The notes under the pieces were generated by a model. The model saw nothing but the letters and a program-made list of their open reading frames with translations. It was not told the origin of the DNA and ran no database searches. Shown in pieces: positions 31,340-42,900 of a stretch of DNA of 64,000 nucleotides. The DNA lies in assembly GCF_027988105.1 (NCBI RefSeq), contig NZ_JAQJZJ010000004.1:434001-498000 (forward strand). The letters are read 5' to 3'. The translations under genes were made by a program, and so were the position numbers. Source of the stretch: Pseudomonas aestuarii. GTDB taxonomy: Bacteria; Pseudomonadota; Gammaproteobacteria; Pseudomonadales; Pseudomonadaceae. Position 1 is the first letter of the stretch. The number at the start of each line of letters is the position of its first letter.

Positions 31340-32005
31340 ATGTTCAAACTATACGGATTCGCCGTTAGCAACTACTTCAACATGGTCAAGCTGGCCCTGC
31401 TCGAGAAGGGGTTGGAGTTCGAGGAAGTCACGGTCTTCGGCAACCAGAGCGAGGAGTTTCTCGCCATCAGCCCGCGCGGCAAGGTGCCGGCGCTGGGTGT
31501 CGAGCAGGGTTTCATCAACGAGACCAGTGCGATCCTCGACTACCTGGAAGAGGTCGGTGGCGGCAAGGCCCTGCTGCCGTCGGAGCCCTTCGCCCGCGCC
31601 CAGGTGCGCGCGCTGATGAAGGAGATCGAGCTGTATATCGAGTTGCCCGCGCGGATCGGCTATCCAGAAGCCTTCTTCGGTGCGGAGATTTCCACCGCCT
31701 TGAAAGGCAAGTGCAAGGCCGAGCTGCTGGCCGGGATCGACACGCTCAAGCGTCACGCCAGCTTTAGCCCCTATGTGGCGGGCGACAGCTTCAGCCTGGC
31801 CGATATCTACTTCCTCTACAGTATCGACCTGGCGTGTGGGGTGGCGAAGAAACTGTTCGGTCTCGATCTGCTGGTCGACTTCCCGCAGGCTCAGGAACTG
31901 CTCGGGCTGCTCAAGCAGAACCCGCACGTCAAACGCATCGCCGCGGATAAAGACGCGGCGATGGCGGCCTTCATCGCTATGGCGCAGGCCAAGGCCAAAG
32001 GCTGA
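31340..32005 (+). CDS. Glutathione S-transferase family protein
   Basis: A 221-residue GST with an N-terminal thioredoxin-fold domain (MFKLYGFAVSNYFNMVKLALLEKGLEFEE..., with SPRGKVPAL and the glutathione-binding INETSAILDYLEE) and an all-helical C-terminal domain (about 90-215) containing GDSFSLADIYFLYSIDLA. Likely a cytosolic detoxification or redox role; the substrate is unknown. It is the last core-genome gene before the CDI island. Confidence 0.9.
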   Translation: MFKLYGFAVSNYFNMVKLALLEKGLEFEEVTVFGNQSEEFLAISPRGKVPALGVEQGFINETSAILDYLEEVGGGKALLPSEPFARAQVRALMKEIELYIELPARIGYPEAFFGAEISTALKGKCKAELLAGIDTLKRHASFSPYVAGDSFSLADIYFLYSIDLACGVAKKLFGLDLLVDFPQAQELLGLLKQNPHVKRIAADKDAAMAAFIAMAQAKAKG

Positions 32006-32247
32006 GAAAAACGCTCGTGCCAGCGCTCGATATGGCTGAGCCCTCTGAGCTCAGGCGGCGCAGGATGCGCCGCCTGACAGCCTCCTAGCGGCCGGCTAGG
32101 AGTACGCGATCGCATTCGACCGCCGTGTACGCCAGGCGTTCGACCCAATCTCCGAAGACGTGCGCCAGGTCACTTATTGAGCGGCTGATGGCTCAGTGCC
32201 ATATGTTTTAATGCGCGCCGGATTTTCGTATTCAAGGGACTGAAGGC
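32006..32247. other. Left flank of the CDI island (242 bp)
   Basis: It contains a perfect 11-bp hairpin (TCAGGCGGCGC 32051-32061 / GCGCCGCCTGA 32067-32077, AGGAT loop, no T tract) and a 26-codon open stretch (32100-32180, EYAIAFDRRVRQAFDPISED then QVTY and a stop) that may be a gene remnant but matches nothing I recognise. The last ~40 bases are AT-rich and may hold the cdiBA promoter. Confidence 0.45.
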
Positions 32248-33936
32248 ATGGCGCCGCGCTGTAGATTTATGGCCATCTGGCTGCTGTTTTTTCTCGCCTC
32301 GACTGCCGCCACTGCGCAAACGGTGGGCGACCTCGAACTGATCCGCGAACGCCAGGAGCGCCTGCTGCAGGAGCAGCAGCGCCGTCTCGAGCAGTTGCAG
32401 CAGCTTCCGGGCAAAGCCGAGCCGGCTCCCCTCGAGCCGGGCGTGGAGGCGCGCTGTTTCGAGGTCCGCCATATCCGCCTCGAAGGCGCCAGCCTGCTCG
32501 GCGAGGCCGAGCGCCTGGCCCTGCTCGAGCCCTTCGCCGGCCGGTGCCTGGGCACTGGCCAGCTCAACGCGCTGCTCAAGGCCATCACCGACCACTACCT
32601 CGGCCGTGGCTATGTCACCACCCGCGCCTACCTGCCGCAGCAGGATTTGGCCGATGGCGAGCTGGAGGTGATCGTCATCGAGGGCCGGCTGGAAGGCCTG
32701 GACAGCTCCGCGCTGGCCAGCGAGCGCGAGCTGGCCATGGTGTTCCCCGGCCAGACGGGCGAGGTGCTCAACCTGCGCGAACTGGAGCAACTGGTCGAGC
32801 AACTGGGCCGCCTGCCGTCGCGCCGGGCACAACTGGAGTTGGTGCCGGGCGAGCAGGTCGGTGGCAGCCGGGTACGCCTCGAGGGCCAGCGCGACAAGCC
32901 CTGGCGCGTCAGCCTGGCGCGGCACAACGACGGCCAGCGCAGCACCGGCGAACAGCAGTGGGGCCTGGGCCTGGACTGGGACAGCCCGCTGGGCCTGGCC
33001 GATCAGTTGAGCCTGCGCGCTAGCCGCGATGCGGTCAGCGATCGCTATCGCCACTCGCAGAGCCAGAGCCTCAACTACAGCCTGCCCTACGGCTGGTGGA
33101 GCTTCAATTACAGCTACAGCCAGAGCTACTACCGCACCCAGAGCGAGGCCAACGGCTTCGCCTTCGACACCGACGGCGACAGCGCGAGCCATGCCCTGCG
33201 CGCCGAACGGGTGCTGCACCGCGACAGCCTGAGCAAAACCGCGGTCAACCTGGGCGTCAGCCACCTGCGCAGCAACAACTTCATTCTCGGCAACCGGATC
33301 GATGTCTCCAGCCAGCGCCTGAGCGAGGCGCAGCTGGGTTTCAACCATGGCCGGCGCATCGGTACGGCCTTCGTCAATGCCGATATCGGTTGGCAGCACG
33401 GCAGCGGCGCCTTCGATGCCCAGCGCCGCGGCGACCCCCAAGGCGGCGAACCGGTGGCCCGCTACCACAAATACAGCCTGACCCTGAGCTACCTGCAGCC
33501 GTTTCAGCTGTGGGGCGAGTCGTTCAGTTTCGATAGCCTGGCCAGCGGCCAGAAAAGCGAGGACGTGCTGTTCGGCCCGCAGCGCATCAGCGTCGGCGGC
33601 CTGAGTTCGGTGCGCGGTTTCAAGGAGCAGTCGATTGCCGGCGACAGCGGCGGCTATTGGCGCAACCAGCTGCGCTGGCGCAAGGCGGTGGCCTGGGAGC
33701 CCTTGCGGCCTTTCGTCCAGGAATACGGCCTGGCTTTGGCCTACGACGTCGGGGTGATCAGTGGCGGTCGCCACAACCCCGAGCAGCGCGGTCGGCTCTC
33801 CGGCAATGCCATCGAACTGAGCGCCCGTGGCCAGCATCTGGCGGCTTCGCTGACCCTGGCCCGCTCGCTGGAGCGCCCCGACGCCATCGAGCGACAAGAA
33901 CACCCGCTGTATTTTCGCCTCGATCTGTTTTTCTGA
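32248..33936 (+). CDS. cdiB: CdiB/ShlB-type two-partner secretion outer-membrane transporter
   Basis: A 562-residue TpsB transporter. Signal peptide (about 1-23, ending TAATAQ), a periplasmic coiled stretch rich in R/E/Q/L, a POTRA domain (about 68-150: CFEVRHIRLEGASLL... with the GRGYVTTRAYLPQQDL motif), and a 16-strand beta-barrel with the conserved lid-loop motif SVRGFKEQS (VRGF) and a terminal phenylalanine (LDLFF) for BAM recognition. It exports and anchors the CdiA protein encoded 45 bp downstream. The start at 32248 is preferred, though ATG 32269 would also leave a signal peptide. Confidence 0.93.
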   Translation: MAPRCRFMAIWLLFFLASTAATAQTVGDLELIRERQERLLQEQQRRLEQLQQLPGKAEPAPLEPGVEARCFEVRHIRLEGASLLGEAERLALLEPFAGRCLGTGQLNALLKAITDHYLGRGYVTTRAYLPQQDLADGELEVIVIEGRLEGLDSSALASERELAMVFPGQTGEVLNLRELEQLVEQLGRLPSRRAQLELVPGEQVGGSRVRLEGQRDKPWRVSLARHNDGQRSTGEQQWGLGLDWDSPLGLADQLSLRASRDAVSDRYRHSQSQSLNYSLPYGWWSFNYSYSQSYYRTQSEANGFAFDTDGDSASHALRAERVLHRDSLSKTAVNLGVSHLRSNNFILGNRIDVSSQRLSEAQLGFNHGRRIGTAFVNADIGWQHGSGAFDAQRRGDPQGGEPVARYHKYSLTLSYLQPFQLWGESFSFDSLASGQKSEDVLFGPQRISVGGLSSVRGFKEQSIAGDSGGYWRNQLRWRKAVAWEPLRPFVQEYGLALAYDVGVISGGRHNPEQRGRLSGNAIELSARGQHLAASLTLARSLERPDAIERQEHPLYFRLDLFF

Positions 33937-33981
33937 TTTTTCACTGATTGTAAATTTAAGCCCGCGGGTTGGAGTTGCTAC

Positions 33982-36900
33982 ATGGACGTTCGCACACCAC
34001 TGTTTCAAAACATCGCCTGTGTCCTGATCGGTGTGCTCTTTCTCAACCCGCTGGTCGCCACCGCGGCGCAGTTGACGGTCGATGCCACGCTCGGCGGCAA
34101 CACCAGCCTGGACCAGGCCGGCAACGGCGTGCCCATCGTCAATATCGCCACACCCAACGGCAGCGGCCTGTCGCACAACAGGTTCGGCGAGTACAACGTC
34201 GGTCAGCAGGGGCTGATCCTCAATAACGCCACCGCCGCCACCCAGAGCACCCAGCTCGGCGGCATCATTCTCGGCAACCCGCATTTCAACGGCCAGGCCG
34301 CCGGCCTGATCCTCAACGAAGTGACCGGGGCCAACGCCAGCCAGCTCAGAGGCTACACCGAGGTGGCCGGCAAGTCGGCCGCGGTGATAGTCGCCAACCC
34401 TCACGGCATCAGCTGCGACGGCTGCGGCTTTATCAATACCCCGCGGGTCACCCTGACCACCGGCAAACCGATGGTCGAGAACGGCCGGCTGGATCGTTTC
34501 GACGTCGACGGCGGGCAAATCTCCATCGATGGCGCCGGCCTCAACGCCAGCAACGTCGACCAGTTCGACCTGATCACCCGCAGCGCCAAGCTCAACGCCG
34601 AGCTCTACGCCAAGCAACTCAACGTCATCACCGGACGTAATCAGGTCAAGGCCGACGACCTCACCGTCACTGCCAAAGCCGCCGACGGCAGCGCCAAGCC
34701 GCAACTGGCCATCGACAGCTCCGCCCTCGGCGGCATGTACGCCGGGGCGATTCGTCTGGTCGGCACCGAGGCCGGTGTCGGCGTCAAGCTGGCCGGCGAC
34801 ATGGCCGCCAGCGCCGGCGATATCCAGATCGACGCCAATGGCCAATTGAGTCTGGCGCAGACCGCGGCCAGTCGCGACATCCTGCTCAAGGGCGAGAGTA
34901 TCGAGCTAACCGGCAAGAGCTATGCCGGGCGTCATGTCGATGTGCAGGCGCAGCAAAGCCTGAGCCTGGCTCAGGACCAAAGCCTGGCGGCGCGAGAGCG
35001 CATCGAGCTGAAGAGTGGCCAACTGGACAACCAGGGGCTGATCGAAGCCGGTGTGAACGCCGACAACAGTCGCAACCTGATCGGCGATGTCACGCTGCAA
35101 GGTGAGAATTTGCGCAACAGCGGCAGCGTGATCGCCAGCCGCGAACTGAGCGCCGTTTTCGACGGGCAGCTGGACAATCGCGCCGGCACACTCAGCGGCA
35201 AGACCGATACCAACCTGACTGCCGGCAGCCTGAACAATGGTGTCGACGGCCGCGTCCTGTCCCAGGGCAACCTGACGATTGGCGTCGACGAGTTGGATAA
35301 CAGCGGCGGCCTGATCGCCAGCGCCAAAAACCTGCACGTCACCGCAGGAGCCGATCTGCACAACCAGGACGGCGAAATCTCCAGTCAGGCTGACGCCGCC
35401 CTCGAAGCGCGGAACCTGAACAACCAGGGTGGCCTGATCGCCGCTGGTAGCCGCTTGCAGGTGACCGCCGCCGAGCTGGATAACCGTCAAGGCGGTCTGC
35501 TCTCAAGTGAAGGCAGTCTGACGCTGAGCGATACCGCCGTGGACAACCAGGGCGGCGCGATTGTCGCCGAGCAGCAGTTGACGATCGACGGCAAGAGCCT
35601 CGACAACCGCGGTGGCCTGGTCAGCGGCAAGGCGGATGTCAGCGTCGAGGTGGATGCTGTGCTGGACAACCGCGTCCAAGGCACGCTGGTCGCCGACGGC
35701 AAAATGACCGTCGCCGCCGCCGAATTGCGCAACGCCGACCGCGGCCAAGTGGCCGCCAAGGGCGACCTTGAACTGAGCGTTGGCGTGCTGAGCCAGCAGG
35801 GCGATGTTGCTACCGCTACCCAGGCCGGCGAGTTGCTCAGCGAGGGCAAACTGACGCTGCTCGCCGACAGCATCGACAACCGTCAGGGCGGCCTGATCGC
35901 CGCCGGCAAAGGGTTGGACATCCGCGCCAGCAGCAGCCTGCGCAACAGCGCTGGGGAAATCTCCACCCAGGCCCTGGCCAGCATTCGCGTGCAGGCCGCT
36001 GCCGGGCAACCGGCCGCGCTGCTGGACAACAGCGACGCCGGTCTGATCGTCGGCGACCAGGGCCTGGAACTGACGGTGCAACGCCTGCTGAACAACGCCA
36101 GGGGCGTACTCGCCGGTCGCGACAATCTGCTGCTGATCGGCGACAGCCTGAATAACAGCGCCGGCGGCACCCTGAGCAGTCAGAAAGTGCTCGCCGTGCA
36201 ACTGACAGGCGCGCTGGAAAACCAGGACCAGGGCGCGCTGCTCAGCGGCGGCAGCCTGATGGTCGAAGCGGCCAGTTTGAATAACAGCGCAGGCGGTCTG
36301 CTTTCCAGCGCCGGTGCGCTGACCGTCGATAAGGCGGCCCTGAACAATCAGGGCGGCAAGCTGGTCAGCGATGGCCAGCTGACGATTAGCAACAGCAGCC
36401 TGGACAACAGCAATAGCGGCATCATCAGCGCCCAGCAGGCGCTGACCATCGGCACCGGTCAACTGGATAACCAGAACGAGGGTCTGATCAGCAGCGGTGC
36501 CGGCCTGACAGTCACTGCGGGTCTGATCAACAACTACGAGCAGGGGCTGATCGCCGGCAAGGGCGCCGTGCAGGTCAGCGCGACCGGCCTGGACCAGCAT
36601 GCGGGCGGCGAGCTGATCAGCGAAACCTCGCTGACCCTCGACCTGCAAGGCGGCGATCTGAACAACAACGACAAGGGCCTGGTCGCCAGCCCCGGCGCGC
36701 TGCTGCTGAAGAATTTGGGTGAGGTCGACAACAGCGCCGGCGGCGAAATCTCCAGCGCGCAGAGCTTCCTGCTCAAGGCCGACCAATTGAACAACAGCGC
36801 TGGCCGCGTCATCAGTGGCCAGGCGCTGGAGCTGCAGATCACCCAGGCGCTGCTGAACAACCTCAAGGGTGCTCTGTCCGCCGCCAAACTGACCGTTGCA

Positions 36901-39900
36901 GCCGCCAGCCTGGACAACTCCGGCGCCGGCGTACTGGCCAGTAGCGGCGATCTCGAAATCGACCTCGACGGCAAGCTGGATAACCACGACCAGGGCCTGA
37001 TCTCTGCCGGCCAGGCGCTGACCGTCACCAGCGCCTCGCTGGACAACTCGAACCAGGGCCTGCTGGCCAGCGACGGCGCCCTGACATTGACCACCGGTGC
37101 GGCGGATAACCGCGGCGGCAGCCTCGCCAGCCAGACCACGCTCGACGCCACCAGCGCCGACCTCGACAACCGCGGCGGCCTACTCAGCAGCCAGCAGGCC
37201 CTCACGCTCACCGCGGCGGATGTGGACAACCGCGATGGCGGCCTGATCACCAGTGCGGACAGCCTGACCCTGACCGCCGACAGCCTCGACTCCAGCCGCG
37301 ACCTCACTGCCATCGGCGGCGAAGTCTCGGCCAAGCAAGCCCTCAGCCTGACGGTGAAAAAGCTGATCCAGCGCCAGGGCCGCCTGATCGGCGAAGCCGG
37401 CGTCAGCCTGGACCTTCAAGGCGGCGACCTGGACAACCGCGAGGGATTGCTGTTCGCCAATGGCCCGCTGACCGTCGCCAACCTGCGCAAGCTGGACAAC
37501 CGTGGCGGCGAACTCTCCAGCAGCCAGAGCTACAGCCTGGTCGCCAGCGAGATCGACAACGGTGACAAAGGTGCGCTGATCAGCAGCGGCACGCTGACCA
37601 TCGACCTGGATGCAGGGGCATTGCGCAACGCCGCAGGCGGCCTGATTTCCGGCTGGCAAGGCCTGACGGTGGACGCCGGCAGTCTGGACAACAGTGCCCT
37701 CGGCACCCTGTCCAGCCGTGATGGCGAGCTCGATATCGAACTGAGCGGCGCGCTCGACAACAGCGGCGAAGGCGCCCTGGTCAGCAAGGGCAAATTGACG
37801 GTCGATGCCGCCAGCCTGGACAACAGCGATAAAGGCATTCTCTCCAGCGAGGGCGACCTCGAACTGACCCTGACCGACAAGCTGGACAACCACGATGGCG
37901 GCCTGATCGATACCCTGGGCGTGCTGACCGTGGCGGCCGGCGAGGTGGACAACCGCAGCGGCCAGATCGGCAGCGAGAAAGCTGCCAGCGTCACCGCCGC
38001 CAGCCTCGACAACAGCGCCGGTCAGCTCTCCAGCAGTGCGGCTTTGAGCCTGACGCTGACCGGCGACCTGACCAACACCCAAGGCGCCAAGCTGGCCAGC
38101 GCCGGCCCCCTGATGCTCAAGGCCGCAGGCATCGATAACCAGGGCGGCAGCCTGATCAGCCAGAACCTGCTGCACATCACCGGCAGCAGCCTGAACAACG
38201 GCAATGGCGGCACCCTGGCCGCGCGCAACGCCCTCGGTATCACGCTGGGTAGCGGCACGCTGACCAACAGCGCCGATGGCTTGATTCACAGCGAGTTGGG
38301 CACCCTCGATATTCAGGCGCAAAGCTTGAACAACAACGGCGGAGCGTTAAGCAGCCAGCAAGACCTGACGCTAAACCTGGACGGTAAGCTGGACAACCAG
38401 AGCGGTCGTATCGAAAGCCTTGAAGGCAACCTCGACCTGCAAAAGTCCAGCGCCGTGGACAACAGCAGCGGCCTGCTCAGCAGCGTCAGCGGATGGTTGA
38501 AACTGCTCAGCGCCGGTCTGTTCGACAACGACGCCGGCACCACCCAGGCGCAATCCCTGGAAATCGACGCCGAGGGCGTCGACAACCAGGCCGGTCACAT
38601 CTCTGCGCTGACCGGCGATACCAATATCGATATCGGCACCGCCACCTTCAACAACCAGGGTGGCGGCCTCTATGCCCATCAACTGTTGAAGGTGATTGCC
38701 GGCGACTTCAACAACCAGGGTGCGCAAGCAGGCCAGGGCGGCAAGGTTGCCGCTGAAATCATCGACTTCAGTCTTTCCGGTGCGCTGAACAATGGCTACG
38801 GCATTCTGGAAAGTGGCAGTACCCTGAGCCTTGCCGCCGCCAGCATCGACAACCAATACGGCAGCCTGCGCGCACTGGGCGCCAGCGGCGATACCAGCCT
38901 TATCGCCGACAGCCTGGACAACCGCAACGGCACCCTCGAAACCGCCAACGCCAACCTGGACATGAGCGTCGCCAGCCTGCAAAGCAGCGGCGGCAGCATC
39001 CAGCATGTCGGCACCGGCGATTTTGGCCTGAGCGCGGCCCAGGTAATTGGCGCCGGCGGCGATCTCAGCACCAACGGCCTGTTCACCCTGACTGCCGACA
39101 ACTGGACCAATAGCGGTGTGCTGCAAGCCGGCAAACTGGAACTGAACATCGGCGCCTTCACCCAGACCGCCAGTGGCCAACTGCTGGCCGGCACGTCCCT
39201 GACCGGCACGGGCGGAACCTGGATCAATAACGGCCTGCTGGCCAGCGACGGCATCCTCGACCTCGACCTGAGCGGCGCCTACAGCGGCAGTGGCCAGGTC
39301 ACCAGCCTTGGCGACCTGAGCCTGCACGCGGCCAGCATCAGCCTTGGCAACAGTGCGCGTATCGCCGGGGGCGGCCTGACCAACGTCAGCGCCACTGGCC
39401 TGCTCAGCAACCTCGGCAAACTCACCTCGGCGGGGGATCTCACGGTTACCGCCAATACCCTGAACAACTACGGCACCCTCGGCAGTGCGGAAAACCTGCG
39501 CATCGTTGCGCCGACATTGCTTAACCAGAGCGGGCTGATTTTTAGCGGCGCTGACATGACGCTGTGGGTGGATAACTTCACCAATAAATATGCGGATGTT
39601 TATAGCCTGGGGGCGCTGAGCATTGCCAAGAATGATCAGTTGGCCCAAGCCGGCACTGTAGAGAATATTTCCGGTACGTTGGAAAGTGCAGGCGATATGC
39701 GGATAAATGCGCAAACGCTGGACAACCGCACTGACGTATATTCCCTCGGTCGTGAATTGATCTCTGGCTATCTTGCGCTGCGTTGTTACGACTGCAGCGG
39801 CGATCATTACACCGTCGATTATGTCGCCAAGGAATTTTATGAAGGCAGCGTGCTGGACGATTCGCCGTCGGCCTTTATTTCGTCGGGCGGAAATTTCGAC

Positions 39901-42900
39901 TTTGTCGGTGGTGATCTGTTCAATCGCCAGAGCACGATTTCCGCGGCTGGGAACATCACGGTGCAGGCCGCTAATTTCAGTAATATCGGCGCAATTGGTG
40001 GCACTATTGAAAGAACCCGTATCTACCACACCGGCAGGGTCACCGATGGTACTGTCGAGCGTTTTATTTACGATTACGTAGATCCCTATAATCAGCGTAA
40101 TAACCCAGATTATCCCAACGTTTATTATGTAGATGACAGAGGCGATATCCGGTTGGCGATTGCGCGGCTCGTCCTTGAGAGAAGGGGGAGTGAGGTCGAA
40201 GTCTATGTAACGCACCTGTTCGACTCGGTTACAGACAAGCTCGTGTCAATTCCGCACGCGTATGGCAACAATCTTCCTGCTTCCCAATACGACCCGAACA
40301 ATTTGCTTCAGCTGCCGAGCGCCCTGGCGGAACGCTACGCATTAGTCAGTGATGTCGAGATAGCCACCAATGGGGGAGAGGTTCGTTCTGCCGTTGTCCA
40401 GGCAGGCGGCAATGTGTCCATTCAGGCGGCCCAGAACCTGGAAAATAGCGCGATCCGGCAGGATTACGTGCATAGTGTTGGCAGCAATCTAATGGCTGAT
40501 ACCAGCGCCGCCGGCACGGGTAAAAGCACGGTCGCGCACCTCAATCTGCAACTTCCACCTGACTTGCAACAGCAGCAAGTCAATCCTCTGACCTTGCCTG
40601 GCTTTAGCTTGCCGCAAGGCGAAAACGGCCTGTTCCGTCTTAGTGAACAGGGCGCGACAAGCGGCGTGGCAGCCGCTGCACAGGGCGCGACAGGCGACAA
40701 TGGCCTGAGCGCAAGTGCAGTGACGGTAGACGCGGCCCAGGAGTCCCTGGGGCCGGTGGCATCCGCTGGCAGTACCTGGAGCCTGCAGGCCGGACAGGGC
40801 ACCAGTAGCGGTAGCGGGGCTTCAGATACCGCGTCCCTATCGCTGGACGGTGTGCAGAGCCTGCCCAGCAGCAGTGTCCCTAGCACCAGCCACAAGTACC
40901 TGATCGAAACCAACCCGGAGCTGACCAACCTCAAGCAGTTCCTCGGTTCCGACTATATGCTCGGCAACCTCGGCTACACCCCGGATAACACCCAGAAGCG
41001 CCTGGGCGACGGCCTCTACGAGCAGCGCCTGATCCGCGAGGCCGTCGTGGCCCGCACCGGCCAACGCTTCCTCGCCGGCTTGACCAGCGACGAAGCGATG
41101 TTCCGCTACCTGATGGACAACGCCATCGCCAGCAAGCAGGCACTGAACCTGTCCCTCGGCGTGACCCTCAGCGCCGAGCAAGTGGCCGCACTGACCCACG
41201 ATATCGTTTGGCTGGAAGAGTTCGAAGTGAACGGCGAGAAGGTGCTGGTGCCGGTGCTCTATCTGGCTCAGGCCAACAACCGTCTGGGGCCTAACGGCGC
41301 GCTGATCCAGGGCGAGAACCTTTCCCTGATCACCGGTGGCGACCTAAATAGCATCGGCACCCTGCGCGCCAGCAATAACTTCAGCGCCGTGGCCGGTGGC
41401 AGCATCAATAACGGTGGCTTGATCGATGCGGGTAACCGTCTGGATATGCTGGCAGCCGACAGTATCCGTAACGATCAAGGCGGAATAATCAGAGGGCGCG
41501 ATCTCAGCTTTACCGCGCTGACCGGCGATGTGCTCAACGAACGTTCCGTTACTCAGCATGAGGGCGCTGCCCGCAGCCGGCACTACATCCAGGACATCGC
41601 CGATAGCGCCGCGCGTATCGAGGCGGCCAATAGCCTGAGCTTCAGCGCTGGACGCGACGTGGCCAATATCGGCGGTGTTCTCGACAGCGGTGGGGATATC
41701 GACATCGATGCCGGGCGTGATGTGATCATCGCCTCGGCGCAAGAGCGTTTGCTGGATGAGTACGGTAGAAAAAACCGCAACTCCCGGACCACCCAGTATG
41801 CCGCAGAGGTCAGCTCCGGACGCGATGTCGAGATCATCGCCAGCCGCGACTTCACGGCCATTGACGGCCGCATCGATGCCTACAACGACATTACCGTGGG
41901 TGCTGGCCGCGATATGACCCTGGCTTCGGCGGCCAACGAGGAGCACTTCTACTCCAAGACCAAACGCGGCAGCAAAAAGGTCACCCGCCAGGAAGACCAT
42001 GTTCACCAGCAGGCCACGGAAGTCAGCGCCAACGGCGATGTCATGCTCAGTGCCAACAACAACATGGTGCTGTCCGCCAGTCGGGTCACCGCAGGGGGCG
42101 AAGCCTATCTGGTGGCGGGTGAGCAGATGGCTTTGCTGGCCGCAGAGGATCTGGACTACAGCCTCTATGACATGAAGAAGAAAGGCTCCTGGGGCAGCAA
42201 GAAAACCCAGCGGGATGAAATCACCAAGATCACCAATGTCGGCAGCGAAATCACCACTGGCGGCGATCTAACGCTACTGAGCGGAGGGGATCAGACCTAT
42301 CAGCGTGCGCGTTTGGAAAGTGGCGAAGATCTGACTCTGGCCAGTGGCGGCAGCATCACCTTCGAAGGGGTCAAGGACCTGGAGCAGGAGAGCCACGAGA
42401 AGAGCAAGAACAGCTTCGTCTGGACTTCCGCCAAAGGCAAAGGCAATACCGACGAAACCCTGCGTCAGAGCGTGTTGCTCGCTCAAGGCGAGGTGGTGAT
42501 CAAGGCCGTCGAAGGCCTGAAGATCGACATCAAGCAGGTCAATAAGCAAAGCGTCACCCAGACCATCGATGCCATGGTCAAAGCCGACCCGCAGCTGGCT
42601 TGGCTGAAGGAAGCCGAACTGCGTGGTGATGTGGATTGGCGACGGGTCAAGGAGATACACGAGAGCTTTAAGTACGAGCACTCGGGGCTGGGCGGTGGGG
42701 CGGCGATCATTATTGCGATTGTGTTGGCGGTGATTACGGCGGGTGCGGGTACAGCTATTGCTGCAGCCGCAGGTGGTGCAGTTGGCGGCGGTACGGTGGG
42801 CACTGTGGTGGGAGCAGTCGCGCAGGGCGCCTTCCATGCGTCGGTTGCTCAAACTGCAATCAGCACCATCAACAACAAGGGCAACCCGCTGGCGGTCATC

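Noticed and set aside
32170..34845. 891-codon minus-strand frame over cdiB/cdiA
   Set aside because: GC-rich antisense frame covering clear TpsB and TpsA motifs on the plus strand; no recognisable protein pattern.
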